6,388 nt of DNA from contig JAQGLP010000458.1 in NCBI GenBank assembly GCA_028292835.1, positions 1 through 6,388 on the forward strand. The letters are read 5' to 3'. The notes beneath the pieces are model-generated. The model ran no database searches and was not told the origin of the DNA. It saw only the letters and a program-made list of their open reading frames with translations. The translations under genes and the position numbers were made by a program. Below, piece after piece: positions 1 through 5,862 of this stretch (position 1 is the stretch's first letter; every line of letters begins with the position of its first letter). Source of the stretch: Variovorax sp. (GTDB taxonomy: Bacteria; Pseudomonadota; Gammaproteobacteria; Burkholderiales; Burkholderiaceae_C).

Positions 1-174
1 AACACGGCGGCAGCGATTGCCCAGATCAAGGTGGCGCCGACCGTGAAAGACCTGAATTCGCTGAACGAGGCGCTCGCGACCGCCCAGCTTGCGACACGCT
101 GGCGCGATGTGAACGACGCCATTGCCAGCAGCATCGATGCGCTGTCGGCCCCGCGCCTGCACCGCTCTCCTTAG
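1..174 (+). CDS. C-terminal end of an unidentified protein (partial)
   Basis: An open frame enters from the left edge in frame 1 and stops at TAG 172-174, giving 57 residues. The visible part is rich in Ala, Leu and charged residues and looks alpha-helical, with stretches such as VKDLNSLNEALATAQLATRW and DVNDAIASSIDALSAP. There is no transmembrane segment, cysteine motif or catalytic signature. The composition and codon use fit a real gene tail in a G+C-rich genome better than chance. I do not recognise the family and give no function. It is followed by 146 bp before the diguanylate cyclase start, so the two are probably separate transcription units, although readthrough cannot be excluded. 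Confidence 0.5.
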   Translation, partial: NTAAAIAQIKVAPTVKDLNSLNEALATAQLATRWRDVNDAIASSIDALSAPRLHRSP

Positions 175-239
175 CGACTGCCCTCGGGCCGGACAATCCT
201 GCGGCAAGCATGGGCGTCAGGCCGCTGGCCGCAAGCCGG

Positions 240-268
240 TGCGCATCACAAATCAAATTACCTACACT
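240..268 (+). promoter_or_regulatory. possible promoter of the diguanylate cyclase gene
   Basis: The 175-320 gap is mostly G+C-rich but holds an A+T-rich patch at about 245-268. TACACT at 263-268 could be a -10 box. The hexamer 17 bp upstream (TGCGCA, 240-245) matches the -35 consensus only weakly. Transcription from here would start near 275, giving a leader of about 45 nt before the ATG at 321. I see nothing else in the gap: no clear terminator hairpin and no repeat. Confidence 0.2.
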
Positions 269-320
269 CGACAGGAAGAGCAGGCGCTGCCCGGCCTGGC
301 CCCAACCCCTCGCTGTCTGG

Positions 321-2363
321 ATGAACGCCCGGTTCCAACGCCTGAAGTCCGTTTTCGACTCGCTCAAGGTCCGCGTCACGCTGGGTGGCATCCTGATGCT
401 GGTCCTGGGCATCGGCGCCATCACGGTGCTGCTGGTCAGCCGCGCCGAACACGATCTGTTGCGGACTGCGCGAACGCGCGAGACCGACGAGTCCGCGCAC
501 ACCGCTGCCCTTCTCTCGCGCCGGGTTCTCGATTTGCAGCACGCCTTGCAGACCGTGACGCGGCAGCTCGATCACCCCACCCTTTCGAGCGATGCCGCCC
601 TGTTTGCCTTCTTTCGAAACCAGCCGCTGATGCTGAATTTCTTTTCCGACATCCTGGTGACCGCCCCGGACGGGAAGATCCTCATGTTCGTCGACGAGAA
701 GGGCACCCGGCGACTGAGCGTGAACCTGGGCGACCGGCCCTACCTGCGCCAATCGCTCTCGGAAGCCCGCCCCGTCATTTCCGAGCCGTTCCCGAGCCGC
801 ATCTCGGACGCCATCGTTCTCGTCTTCACGCAGCCCCTGCGCGACATCGGGGGTATCTATGGCGTGCTGGTCGGGTCGCTGCGCCTGGCCAACCGCACCC
901 TGCTCGAGGGGCTGTCGGACCCCCGGGACGCGGACACCGACGCCTTGACCATCGTTACCGACATCAACGGGCGGATCATGGCCCATCCGGACGCCACGCG
1001 CCTCATGCAGCCGCTGTCCAGGGAGCCACGGATGGCACAGGCTTTCGCCGCCTGGAAAGAAATGGGGCGGCCGGCCGAACAGATGGGGCTCATCCTGCCC
1101 CAGGATGGCGAGGTGATCAGCGCCGCCACGGTGCCCGGCCCCGACTGGATGGTGTGGCGCGCCCGCTCCGAGGCGCACCTGTTCGCGCCGGTGCGCGATG
1201 CGCGCAAGGCGGCGTTGAAATGGGCCACGCTGGTCATCGCCCTGCTCTCCACCCTCCTGCTGGCTTACCTGTGGTGGCTGCTCAGACCCCTGACACAGCT
1301 CGAACGCCGCGCCGAGCGGATGTTCGACAAGAACCTGGACCCCAAGGCCGGCTGGCCCTCGGCCCGGGGCGAAATCGCACAGCTCGGCCAGGTGCTGCGC
1401 AGGGTCGGGGCCGAGCGGGTGCAAATGGAAACCCTCAGCAGCGAGACGTTCGGCAAGCTGAGCTCGGTCATGAGTGCCGCGCCCCTGGGCATCGCGTTCA
1501 CCCGCGAACTGCACTTCGAACTGGTCAACCACGAGTTCTGCCGCCTGGTCGGCCACGACGAAACCGACCTGCTCGGGCGATCGGTCCAGCTGATCTTCGC
1601 TTCGGTGGCCGACCACGGCACCCTGACTCACCATGAGCACGCGGCGTTCGGCAGCGGCCGTCCCTACCTGGGCGAGTGGCAGATCACCCGCAAGGACGGC
1701 ACGCGCCGTTGGGTGCGGCTGCACAGCAAGCCGGTCGCGGCCCACGACCTCGGCAAGGGCATGATCTGGACGCTCGCCGACATCCACGATCAGCACGCCG
1801 AACGCGAGCAGTTGCGATGGTTCGCCAGCCACGACCCGCTGACCGGCCTGGCCAACCGCATGGTGTTCAACCGGCGCGTCGAGCACATCCTCGAGTCGCT
1901 GCCTCGCTCCGACGATGCCGTACTGCTGTTCATCGATCTGGACGGCTTCAAGCTCGTCAACGATACCGCCGGGCACGTGGCGGGCGACGTCATGCTCAAG
2001 ACTGTTTCGAGAGCCATCACCTCGCAGGCTCGTCCCGGGGACCTGGTGGTGCGCTTCGGCGGCGACGAATTCGCCCTTTTGCTGGAACACGGCGGCGCGG
2101 AGGCGGCATTGCGCACCGCCCGGGACGTGGGCCGCGCGATCCGCTCCATCGCGTTGCCGTGGGGCGAGCACACGCTCAAGGTGGGAGCGAGCATCGGCCT
2201 GGCCAGCTTGCAGCCCGGCATGAAAACCGCCACCGCATGGCTGAGCTCGGCCGACGCGGCCGCCTATGCGGCCAAGATGGCGGGTGGGCACACGATCTGC
2301 ATTGCCGGGACTGCGCCGTCCGAGACGGAAACGGTTGGAATCGAAAAGCCCGTCGCCAGCTGA
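321..2363 (+). CDS. membrane-bound diguanylate cyclase (Cache-HAMP-PAS-GGDEF)
   Basis: Predicted to make cyclic di-GMP from two GTP at the inner membrane in response to a periplasmic signal. Regions in the 680-residue product: basic N-terminus, TM1 about 20-40, periplasmic double-Cache-like sensor about 42-298, TM2 about 302-321, HAMP-like linker from 322, PAS about 378-496, GGDEF about 500-660. Active-site features are intact: DPLTGLANR (505-513), IDLDGFK with metal-binding D539, N547/D548, and RFGGDEF with GGDEF at 580-584. An RPGD product-inhibition I-site (571-574) sits five residues before GGDEF, as in PleD. There is no EAL or HD-GYP domain, so synthesis is the expected activity. The ligand is unknown. 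I chose ATG 321 because it places a short basic segment directly before TM1. An in-frame ATG at 210 would add 37 residues without membrane or domain character. Neither start has a good ribosome-binding site. The gene converges on trxC, 48 bp away. Confidence 0.93.
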   Translation: MNARFQRLKSVFDSLKVRVTLGGILMLVLGIGAITVLLVSRAEHDLLRTARTRETDESAHTAALLSRRVLDLQHALQTVTRQLDHPTLSSDAALFAFFRNQPLMLNFFSDILVTAPDGKILMFVDEKGTRRLSVNLGDRPYLRQSLSEARPVISEPFPSRISDAIVLVFTQPLRDIGGIYGVLVGSLRLANRTLLEGLSDPRDADTDALTIVTDINGRIMAHPDATRLMQPLSREPRMAQAFAAWKEMGRPAEQMGLILPQDGEVISAATVPGPDWMVWRARSEAHLFAPVRDARKAALKWATLVIALLSTLLLAYLWWLLRPLTQLERRAERMFDKNLDPKAGWPSARGEIAQLGQVLRRVGAERVQMETLSSETFGKLSSVMSAAPLGIAFTRELHFELVNHEFCRLVGHDETDLLGRSVQLIFASVADHGTLTHHEHAAFGSGRPYLGEWQITRKDGTRRWVRLHSKPVAAHDLGKGMIWTLADIHDQHAEREQLRWFASHDPLTGLANRMVFNRRVEHILESLPRSDDAVLLFIDLDGFKLVNDTAGHVAGDVMLKTVSRAITSQARPGDLVVRFGGDEFALLLEHGGAEAALRTARDVGRAIRSIALPWGEHTLKVGASIGLASLQPGMKTATAWLSSADAAAYAAKMAGGHTICIAGTAPSETETVGIEKPVAS

Positions 2364-2411
2364 AGCCGGGCAGGTCCGCCCCGCCCCGTCGCCCTATCCA
2401 CTTCGCATTCT

Positions 2412-2840
2412 TCAGCGCCCACGTGCCTGCCGCGCCCAGCGCACGATGTCCGCCGCGCCCATGGCGCCGGCCTGCCGCGCCACCTCGCGCCCGCCCTGGA
2501 ACAGCGCCAGCGTCGGGATGCTGCGGATTTTGAAGCGCGCGCCCAGCGCGGGCACGGCCTCGGTGTCGATCTTGGCCAGGCGCATGTGCGGCTCGAGCTG
2601 CACGGCGGCCTGCTCGAACGCGGGCGCCATCTGGCGGCACGGCCCGCACCAGGGCGCCCAGAAATCGACCAGCAGCGGAATCTGGCTGCGCGCCACGTGG
2701 CGGTCGAACGCGGCCTCGTCGAGCGCGACCGGTCGGCCCGTGAACAGCGGCCGGTGGCAGCCGCCGCAATCGGGCGCACTGGCCAGCTGGTCGCTGCGCA
2801 CGCGGGTGGTGGTATGGCAGAGCGGGCAGACGATGTGCAG
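2412..2840 (-). CDS. trxC: thioredoxin 2 (zinc-finger thioredoxin), unusual 5' end
   Basis: Cytoplasmic thiol-disulfide reductase, normally reduced by thioredoxin reductase. Read from CTG 2840 it has 142 residues, close to E. coli TrxC (139). It opens with the two CxxC pairs typical of TrxC zinc binding: CPLC (5-8) and CGGC (25-28). The thioredoxin domain has FWAPWCGPC with active-site C65 and C68, and the cis-proline in SIPT (P109). The start is the odd part. The in-frame GTG at 2801 would remove the first zinc CxxC pair and has no Shine-Dalgarno sequence. The ATG at 2858, with AAGAAAG five bases upstream (2864-2870), is in frame but meets TGA at its third codon (2852-2850). After that TGA the first plausible initiator is CTG 2840, exactly where LHIVCPLCH begins, matching the MHIVCPHCH-type opening known in TrxC. 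The gene is probably co-transcribed with the two upstream minus-strand genes. Family identity is secure; the start and intactness are not. Confidence 0.88.
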   Translation of the reverse strand: MHIVCPLCHTTTRVRSDQLASAPDCGGCHRPLFTGRPVALDEAAFDRHVARSQIPLLVDFWAPWCGPCRQMAPAFEQAAVQLEPHMRLAKIDTEAVPALGARFKIRSIPTLALFQGGREVARQAGAMGAADIVRWARQARGR

Positions 2841-2909
2841 CGCTTCGGATCAGGTCATGGCAGCTTTCTTCTTGCGCGGTCCGGGAGGGTGCGCGCCCTG
2901 CCGCCGGCT

Positions 2910-3245
2910 TCAGGGCCGGGGATGGTCCGAACCTTCGGTGGCCGGGCGCATCGCACGGGCGATCGCCTCGCGCGCGCTTCGCTCGGTCGTGAGCGAGACA
3001 TCCAGCAGCGCGCGGCACAGTCCGGCGTGCTGGTAGTGCATGTTTTCATACAGCTCGGCGGCCGCTGGCGAGGCCTGCAGCACGGCATCGAGCGTGTTGT
3101 TGTCGGCGATGCGGTCCAGCGCCTGGGCCAGCCGTTGCGAAACCATGCGGTATTGCTCCGCGTCGGGCTGGCGGCCGTGCTCCAGCCGCTCCAGCAACTG
3201 GGCCAGGATGGCGGCGTCGGTGGTAAGGGGGTGGGTGGTTTTCAT
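2910..3245 (-). CDS. small protein of unknown function between aminotransferase and trxC
   Basis: A 111-residue protein from ATG 3245. I do not recognise a named family. It appears wholly helical and soluble: no signal peptide, no membrane segment, and one cysteine, in HAGLCRALLD near residue 80. Polar and charged residues dominate, for example AILAQLLERLEHGRQPD and QYRMVSQRLAQALDRIAD. A segment with Tyr and His (ELYENMHYQHAGLCRALLD) looks the most conserved-like. Codon use matches the neighbours and the frame is clean, so I take it as a real gene. The gap to the aminotransferase stop is 51 bp and the gap to trxC is 51-69 bp, all on one strand, so co-transcription is likely. The ribosome-binding site is weak (GGA a few bases before ATG). 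Confidence 0.72.
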   Translation of the reverse strand: MKTTHPLTTDAAILAQLLERLEHGRQPDAEQYRMVSQRLAQALDRIADNNTLDAVLQASPAAAELYENMHYQHAGLCRALLDVSLTTERSAREAIARAMRPATEGSDHPRP

Positions 3246-3296
3246 ATCCAGGAACTGGGGCCTGGCGGAGCGAATGCAAGAAGCGCGCGCCTGTTT

Positions 3297-4490
3297 TCAG
3301 GCGTCCAGCGCCTGGCCCAGCCGGGCGATGCCTTCCTCGATCTTCTCGACATTGGCCGTCGCGAAGCTCAGCCGCAGCGTCGCCACGTCCGGCTTCTCGG
3401 CGAAGAACGGCGCGCCGGGCACGAAGGCCACGAGCTTTTCGATGGCGCGCCGGGCCAGCACGTTGGCGTCCTGCAGCTTGCCGTGGGCGCCGGTCAGCCG
3501 CGCCCAGAAGAACAGGCCGCCGCCGGGCTGCTCGAAGCTGATCGCATCGCCGAGCTCGCGCCGCAGGGCCGCGCCCATCGCCTGCGCCCGCCCGGCGTAG
3601 ACCTCGCGCACGTGGGCCAGCGTAGCCGGCATGCGTCCGCTCCAGAGGTACTGGGCGGCAGTGGCGTGGGCGAAAGTGCTGGTGTGGGCGTCGCTGAACT
3701 GCTTGCACATGGTGGCCTTGGCCAGCAGCTCGGGCGGCCCGATCATCCAGCCGATGCGCAGACCGGGGCTGAGCACCTTGCTCAGGCTGCCGCAGTGCAC
3801 CACCCGCTCGCGGCTGCCGGGCACCTCCTGGGTCAGCGCCAGGATCGAGGGCGGCGGCGGCGCGCCGAAGTACAGCTCGCCGTAGGGATCGTCCTCGACC
3901 ACGACGGTGTCGTATTTCACGGCGAGTTCCAGCACCTTGCGGCGCCGCTCCAGGCTCAGCATGGCGCCGCTCGGGTTGCCGAAGGTCGGGATCAGGTAGA
4001 CGAACTTGGGCCGGTGCTCGGCGATGAGCTTTTCAAGCTCGTCGGTTCTGACGCCGTCGGCATCGATCGGCGCGCTGATGAGCTGCGCGCCATAGAGGCG
4101 AAAGCACTGGATGGTCGCCAGAAAGGTCGGCCCCTCGACGATGACCTTGTCGCCGGGCGAGATCAGCGTCTTGCCCAGCAGGTCGAGCGCCTGCTGGCTG
4201 CCAGTGGTGACGATCAAGCCCGCGGGATCGACCTCGGCGCCCTTGGTTTTCATAAAGGCGCTCAACTGGGCGCGCAGCGGCTCGTAGCCTTCGGTCGCAC
4301 CGTACTGCAGCGCGCCGCCCGGCTCCTCGTCCAGCGCCCGGGCGCTGGCCTCTTTCAGGCCCTCGACGTCGAACAGCGCGCCGTCCGGGAACCCCCCGGC
4401 AAAGCTGATGATGCCGGGCGTGCCCAGCAGCTTGAAGAGTTCGCGGATGGCGGAGGTTTCGACGTTGTCGAGGCGGGTGGCGAATTGCAT
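3297..4490 (-). CDS. PLP-dependent aminotransferase, fold type I (class I/II)
   Basis: Transfers an amino group between an amino acid and a 2-oxo acid using pyridoxal phosphate; cytoplasmic. The 397-residue product has the full fold-type-I set: GSQQALDLLG phosphate-side loop near 97-107, N172 in FGNPSG, D200 and Y203 in EDDPYGEL, Schiff-base K238 in GSLSKVLSPGLRIGW, and carboxylate-binding R373 in TLRLSF. The opening RLDNVETSAIRELFKLL and SFAGGFPD place it in the stand-alone group related to 2-aminoadipate (LysN-like), kynurenine and aromatic aminotransferases. There is no N-terminal GntR domain, so it is not a MocR regulator. Substrate cannot be read from sequence. I prefer ATG 4490 because the family usually begins at this point; ATG 4517, nine residues longer, lacks a ribosome-binding site. 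It is probably the first gene of the minus-strand cluster leading to trxC, and it diverges from the XRE regulator. Confidence 0.9.
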   Translation of the reverse strand: MQFATRLDNVETSAIRELFKLLGTPGIISFAGGFPDGALFDVEGLKEASARALDEEPGGALQYGATEGYEPLRAQLSAFMKTKGAEVDPAGLIVTTGSQQALDLLGKTLISPGDKVIVEGPTFLATIQCFRLYGAQLISAPIDADGVRTDELEKLIAEHRPKFVYLIPTFGNPSGAMLSLERRRKVLELAVKYDTVVVEDDPYGELYFGAPPPPSILALTQEVPGSRERVVHCGSLSKVLSPGLRIGWMIGPPELLAKATMCKQFSDAHTSTFAHATAAQYLWSGRMPATLAHVREVYAGRAQAMGAALRRELGDAISFEQPGGGLFFWARLTGAHGKLQDANVLARRAIEKLVAFVPGAPFFAEKPDVATLRLSFATANVEKIEEGIARLGQALDA

Positions 4491-4543
4491 GGAAGGTCTC
4501 GCTTTCTGAGGCTGCATTGTCGGGTGAAGCGCTGCGACACAAC

Positions 4544-4616
4544 ACTACCATCCGGAACTGGTTGGCCCGGATTACACCCCCAGGTAGTATTCTCAAATTA
4601 CCATTGAAAGGTAGTA
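4544..4616. promoter_or_regulatory. GGTAGT repeat cluster, probable operators in the divergent promoter region
   Basis: The box GGTAGT occurs on the plus strand at 4583-4588 and 4610-4615, inside the direct repeat AGGTAGTA (4582-4589 and 4609-4616, 27 bp apart). It occurs on the minus strand as ACTACC at 4544-4549. A near copy, ATTACC (4597-4602), pairs with the last box as an imperfect palindrome, ATTACC-N7-GGTAGT. The cluster lies in the short A+T-rich gap between the aminotransferase and the XRE gene, where a HipB-type autorepressor would be expected to bind. The repeats are seen directly; their use as operators is inferred. Confidence 0.45.
4562..4590 (+). promoter_or_regulatory. possible sigma-70 promoter of the XRE regulator gene
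   Basis: TTGGCC (4562-4567) and TAGTAT (4585-4590) are separated by 17 bp; each matches the -35 and -10 consensus at four of six positions. Transcription would begin near 4597, leaving a leader of about 25 nt before the TTG start at 4621. The -10 box overlaps the first GGTAGTA repeat, so a protein bound there would block the promoter. For the opposite strand I see TGTAAT (4576-4571) as a possible -10 but no correctly spaced -35. Confidence 0.35.
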
Positions 4617-4620
4617 CAGC

Positions 4621-4908
4621 TTGCCGCAGTACCCCATCGAGACACCCCAGCAACTGCGCACCGTGCTACGCGCGCTGCGTCAGTCGCAGCGCCTGACCCA
4701 GGCCGAATTGGGCCGGCGCCTGGGCGTCAACCAGAAACGCATCGCGCGCATCGAGGCAGTCCCCGGCGTGACCAGCTTCGACCAGATCGCGCGGCTGGCG
4801 GCGGCGATGGGTTGCCGGCTGGTGATCGAGGAATTGCCTGCGCCGCAGGGCATCCCGGAGCCGGAATTTTCCGGTGCCGAACCACCGCCGGGCAGCGCCG
4901 CATGGTGA
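4621..4908 (+). CDS. HipB-like XRE-family DNA-binding protein (antitoxin-type)
   Basis: A 95-residue protein with one Cro/C1-type helix-turn-helix at about 25-47: LTQAELGRRLGVNQKRIARIE, with the usual Gln27 and Glu45. Length, domain position and the C-terminal tail ending in Trp resemble E. coli HipB (88 residues, also ending in Trp). HipB binds operators as a dimer, represses its operon and neutralises the HipA kinase. The start is TTG at 4621, supported by AAAGG at 4607-4611 nine bases upstream and by the match of its N-terminus (ETPQQLRTVLRALRQ) to HipB proteins. The Pro-rich tail (about 73-92) is probably disordered. The partner toxin just downstream is broken, so this is likely an orphan antitoxin retained as a regulator of itself and perhaps of the divergent aminotransferase. 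DNA binding is well supported; targets are inferred. Confidence 0.85.
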   Translation: MPQYPIETPQQLRTVLRALRQSQRLTQAELGRRLGVNQKRIARIEAVPGVTSFDQIARLAAAMGCRLVIEELPAPQGIPEPEFSGAEPPPGSAAW

Positions 4909-5162
4909 CGACGATTCCGCAGGGCGCGCCACGCCAGGGCGCCTTCCTTGCGGGCCGTCTGGATGAACGGTCAGCCAGTCGGCGAATCGGAACTGCGCGA
5001 CGGCCAGTACCGCTTTCAGTACGACAGCGAGTAGATCGCCTCGCTCGCGGGGGGACGACTTTCGCATCTCTATCGCCGGCCTTTTCGAAGCGCGTTGCCC
5101 GTAACATCTTCGAAGGCATGAAAACCGGTGCGAAACACCTGGCGGCCTTCCCAGTTCCATGA
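4902..5162 (+). pseudogene. decayed hipA-like toxin gene, N-terminal remnant only
   Basis: ATG 4902 overlaps the XRE stop codon (ATGGTGA), the coupling typical of hipBA pairs. Reading begins in the ATG frame, then the HipA-like text moves to the next frame: VWMNGQPVGE (from 4957) and DGQYRFQYDSE, which match the HipA N-subdomain pattern. Dropping one T at 4944-4949 would join the two frames. That second frame hits TAG at 5032-5034, where HipA relatives usually have an aromatic residue, and continues as IASLAGGRLS. HipA-like text then returns in the ATG frame as VARNIFEGM (about 5091-5120), resembling the RNFFEGLLPEG segment. Nothing of the kinase domain, more than 300 residues in HipA, follows, because nth begins at 5159. 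The last frame ends at TGA 5160-5162, overlapping the nth ATG. Two frameshifts, one nonsense codon and loss of the catalytic part make a functional product very unlikely. A HipS-like short partner is an alternative origin, equally broken. Confidence 0.72.
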
Positions 5163-5818
5163 AAAAAGACGCCATCGCTTCCTTCTTCGTCACCCTTCAG
5201 GCCGCCAACCCGACGCCGGAAACCGAACTGAAGTACACGACGCCCTTCGAGTTGCTGGCCGCCGTGCTGCTGTCTGCGCAGGCCACCGACGTGGGCGTCA
5301 ACAAGGCCACGCGCAAGCTCTTCCCGGTGGCCAACACGCCGCAGGCGGTGCTCGACCTGGGGCTCGACAGGCTGGAGGGCTACCTCAACACCATCAATCT
5401 CTACCGCAACAAGGCGAAGTACCTGTACGCGGCGTGCCGTCTGCTGGTCGATCGCTTCGGCGGCGAGGTGCCGCGCACGCGCGCCGAGCTGGAGACGCTG
5501 CCGGGCGTGGGCCGCAAGACCGCCAACGTGGTGCTCAACGTGGTCTTCGGCGAGCCGACGATGGCGGTGGACACGCACATCTTCCGCGTGTGCAACCGCA
5601 CGGGACTCGCGCCGGGCAAGACCCCGCTCGACGTCGAACTGAAACTGGAGAAGCGCGTGCCGCCCGAATACCGGCTGTACGCGCACCACTGGCTGATCCT
5701 GCACGGGCGCTACATGTGCGTGGCGCGCACGCCCCGGTGCTGGCAGTGCGCGGTGGCGCCGTACTGCGACTACCAGCCCAAGACGCCCGCGCCCAAGGGC
5801 GGCCGGGCCGCTGGCTGA
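5159..5818 (+). CDS. nth: endonuclease III (DNA glycosylase / AP lyase)
   Basis: Base excision repair enzyme that removes oxidised pyrimidines and cleaves the abasic site. The 219-residue product aligns with E. coli Nth (211) almost without gaps. It has SAQATD near 39-44, the helix-hairpin-helix LPGVGRKTANVVL with catalytic Lys120, the catalytic Asp138 in VDTHIFRV, and the [4Fe-4S] ligands C187, C194, C197 and C203 in the C-x6-C-x2-C-x5-C pattern. These numbers coincide with those of the E. coli enzyme. ATG 5159 is the natural start; the N-terminus then matches the family (NPTPETELKYTTPFELL). No clear ribosome-binding site precedes it, and the upstream 250 bp is hipA debris. Transcription may therefore come from readthrough of the XRE promoter or from a promoter within the remnant that I cannot identify. 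The C-terminal tail after the cluster (KTPAPKGGRAAG) is short and probably disordered. Confidence 0.96.
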   Translation: MKKDAIASFFVTLQAANPTPETELKYTTPFELLAAVLLSAQATDVGVNKATRKLFPVANTPQAVLDLGLDRLEGYLNTINLYRNKAKYLYAACRLLVDRFGGEVPRTRAELETLPGVGRKTANVVLNVVFGEPTMAVDTHIFRVCNRTGLAPGKTPLDVELKLEKRVPPEYRLYAHHWLILHGRYMCVARTPRCWQCAVAPYCDYQPKTPAPKGGRAAG

Positions 5819-5862
5819 GCAGAGGGGCCGGCGCCGCAGTCTTTGGTCTTCCTGGAACGGGG

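Noticed and set aside
26..502. Minus-strand open frame of 158 codons near the left edge
   Set aside because: It overlaps the partial left gene, the promoter gap and the cyclase N-terminus. It has no motif, and its Ser/Arg-rich translation is typical of a shadow frame.
258..2291. Very long antisense open frame (677 codons) opposite the diguanylate cyclase
   Set aside because: Its translation is low-complexity, rich in Gly, Arg, Gln and Ala, with no domain signal. It mirrors the codon bias of the real gene, a common effect in G+C-rich DNA.
2364..2411. Possible bidirectional terminator between the cyclase and trxC
   Set aside because: No stable inverted repeat or T run is visible in the 48 bp gap.
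2586..4607. Long plus-strand open frame (673 codons) across trxC, the small gene and the aminotransferase
   Set aside because: It is antisense to three genes, two with clear family motifs and one clean small frame. Its own translation shows no recognisable domain and it crosses gene boundaries.
315..4969. The 13-mer GTCTGGATGAACG occurs at 315-327 and again at 4957-4969
   Set aside because: It spans the cyclase start in one place and the hipA remnant in the other, with no similarity on either side. Chance is the simplest explanation.
4902..5162. Reading 4902-5162 as an intact 86-codon small gene
   Set aside because: The frame is open from ATG to TGA, but only its last part looks HipA-like. 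The middle of the HipA-like text lies in a different frame, which fits a frameshifted remnant rather than a novel protein.
5826..5836. G+C-rich palindrome CGGCGCCG (5829-5836) between nth and the phosphatase gene as a terminator
   Set aside because: It has no loop, a short stem and no following T tract on either strand.
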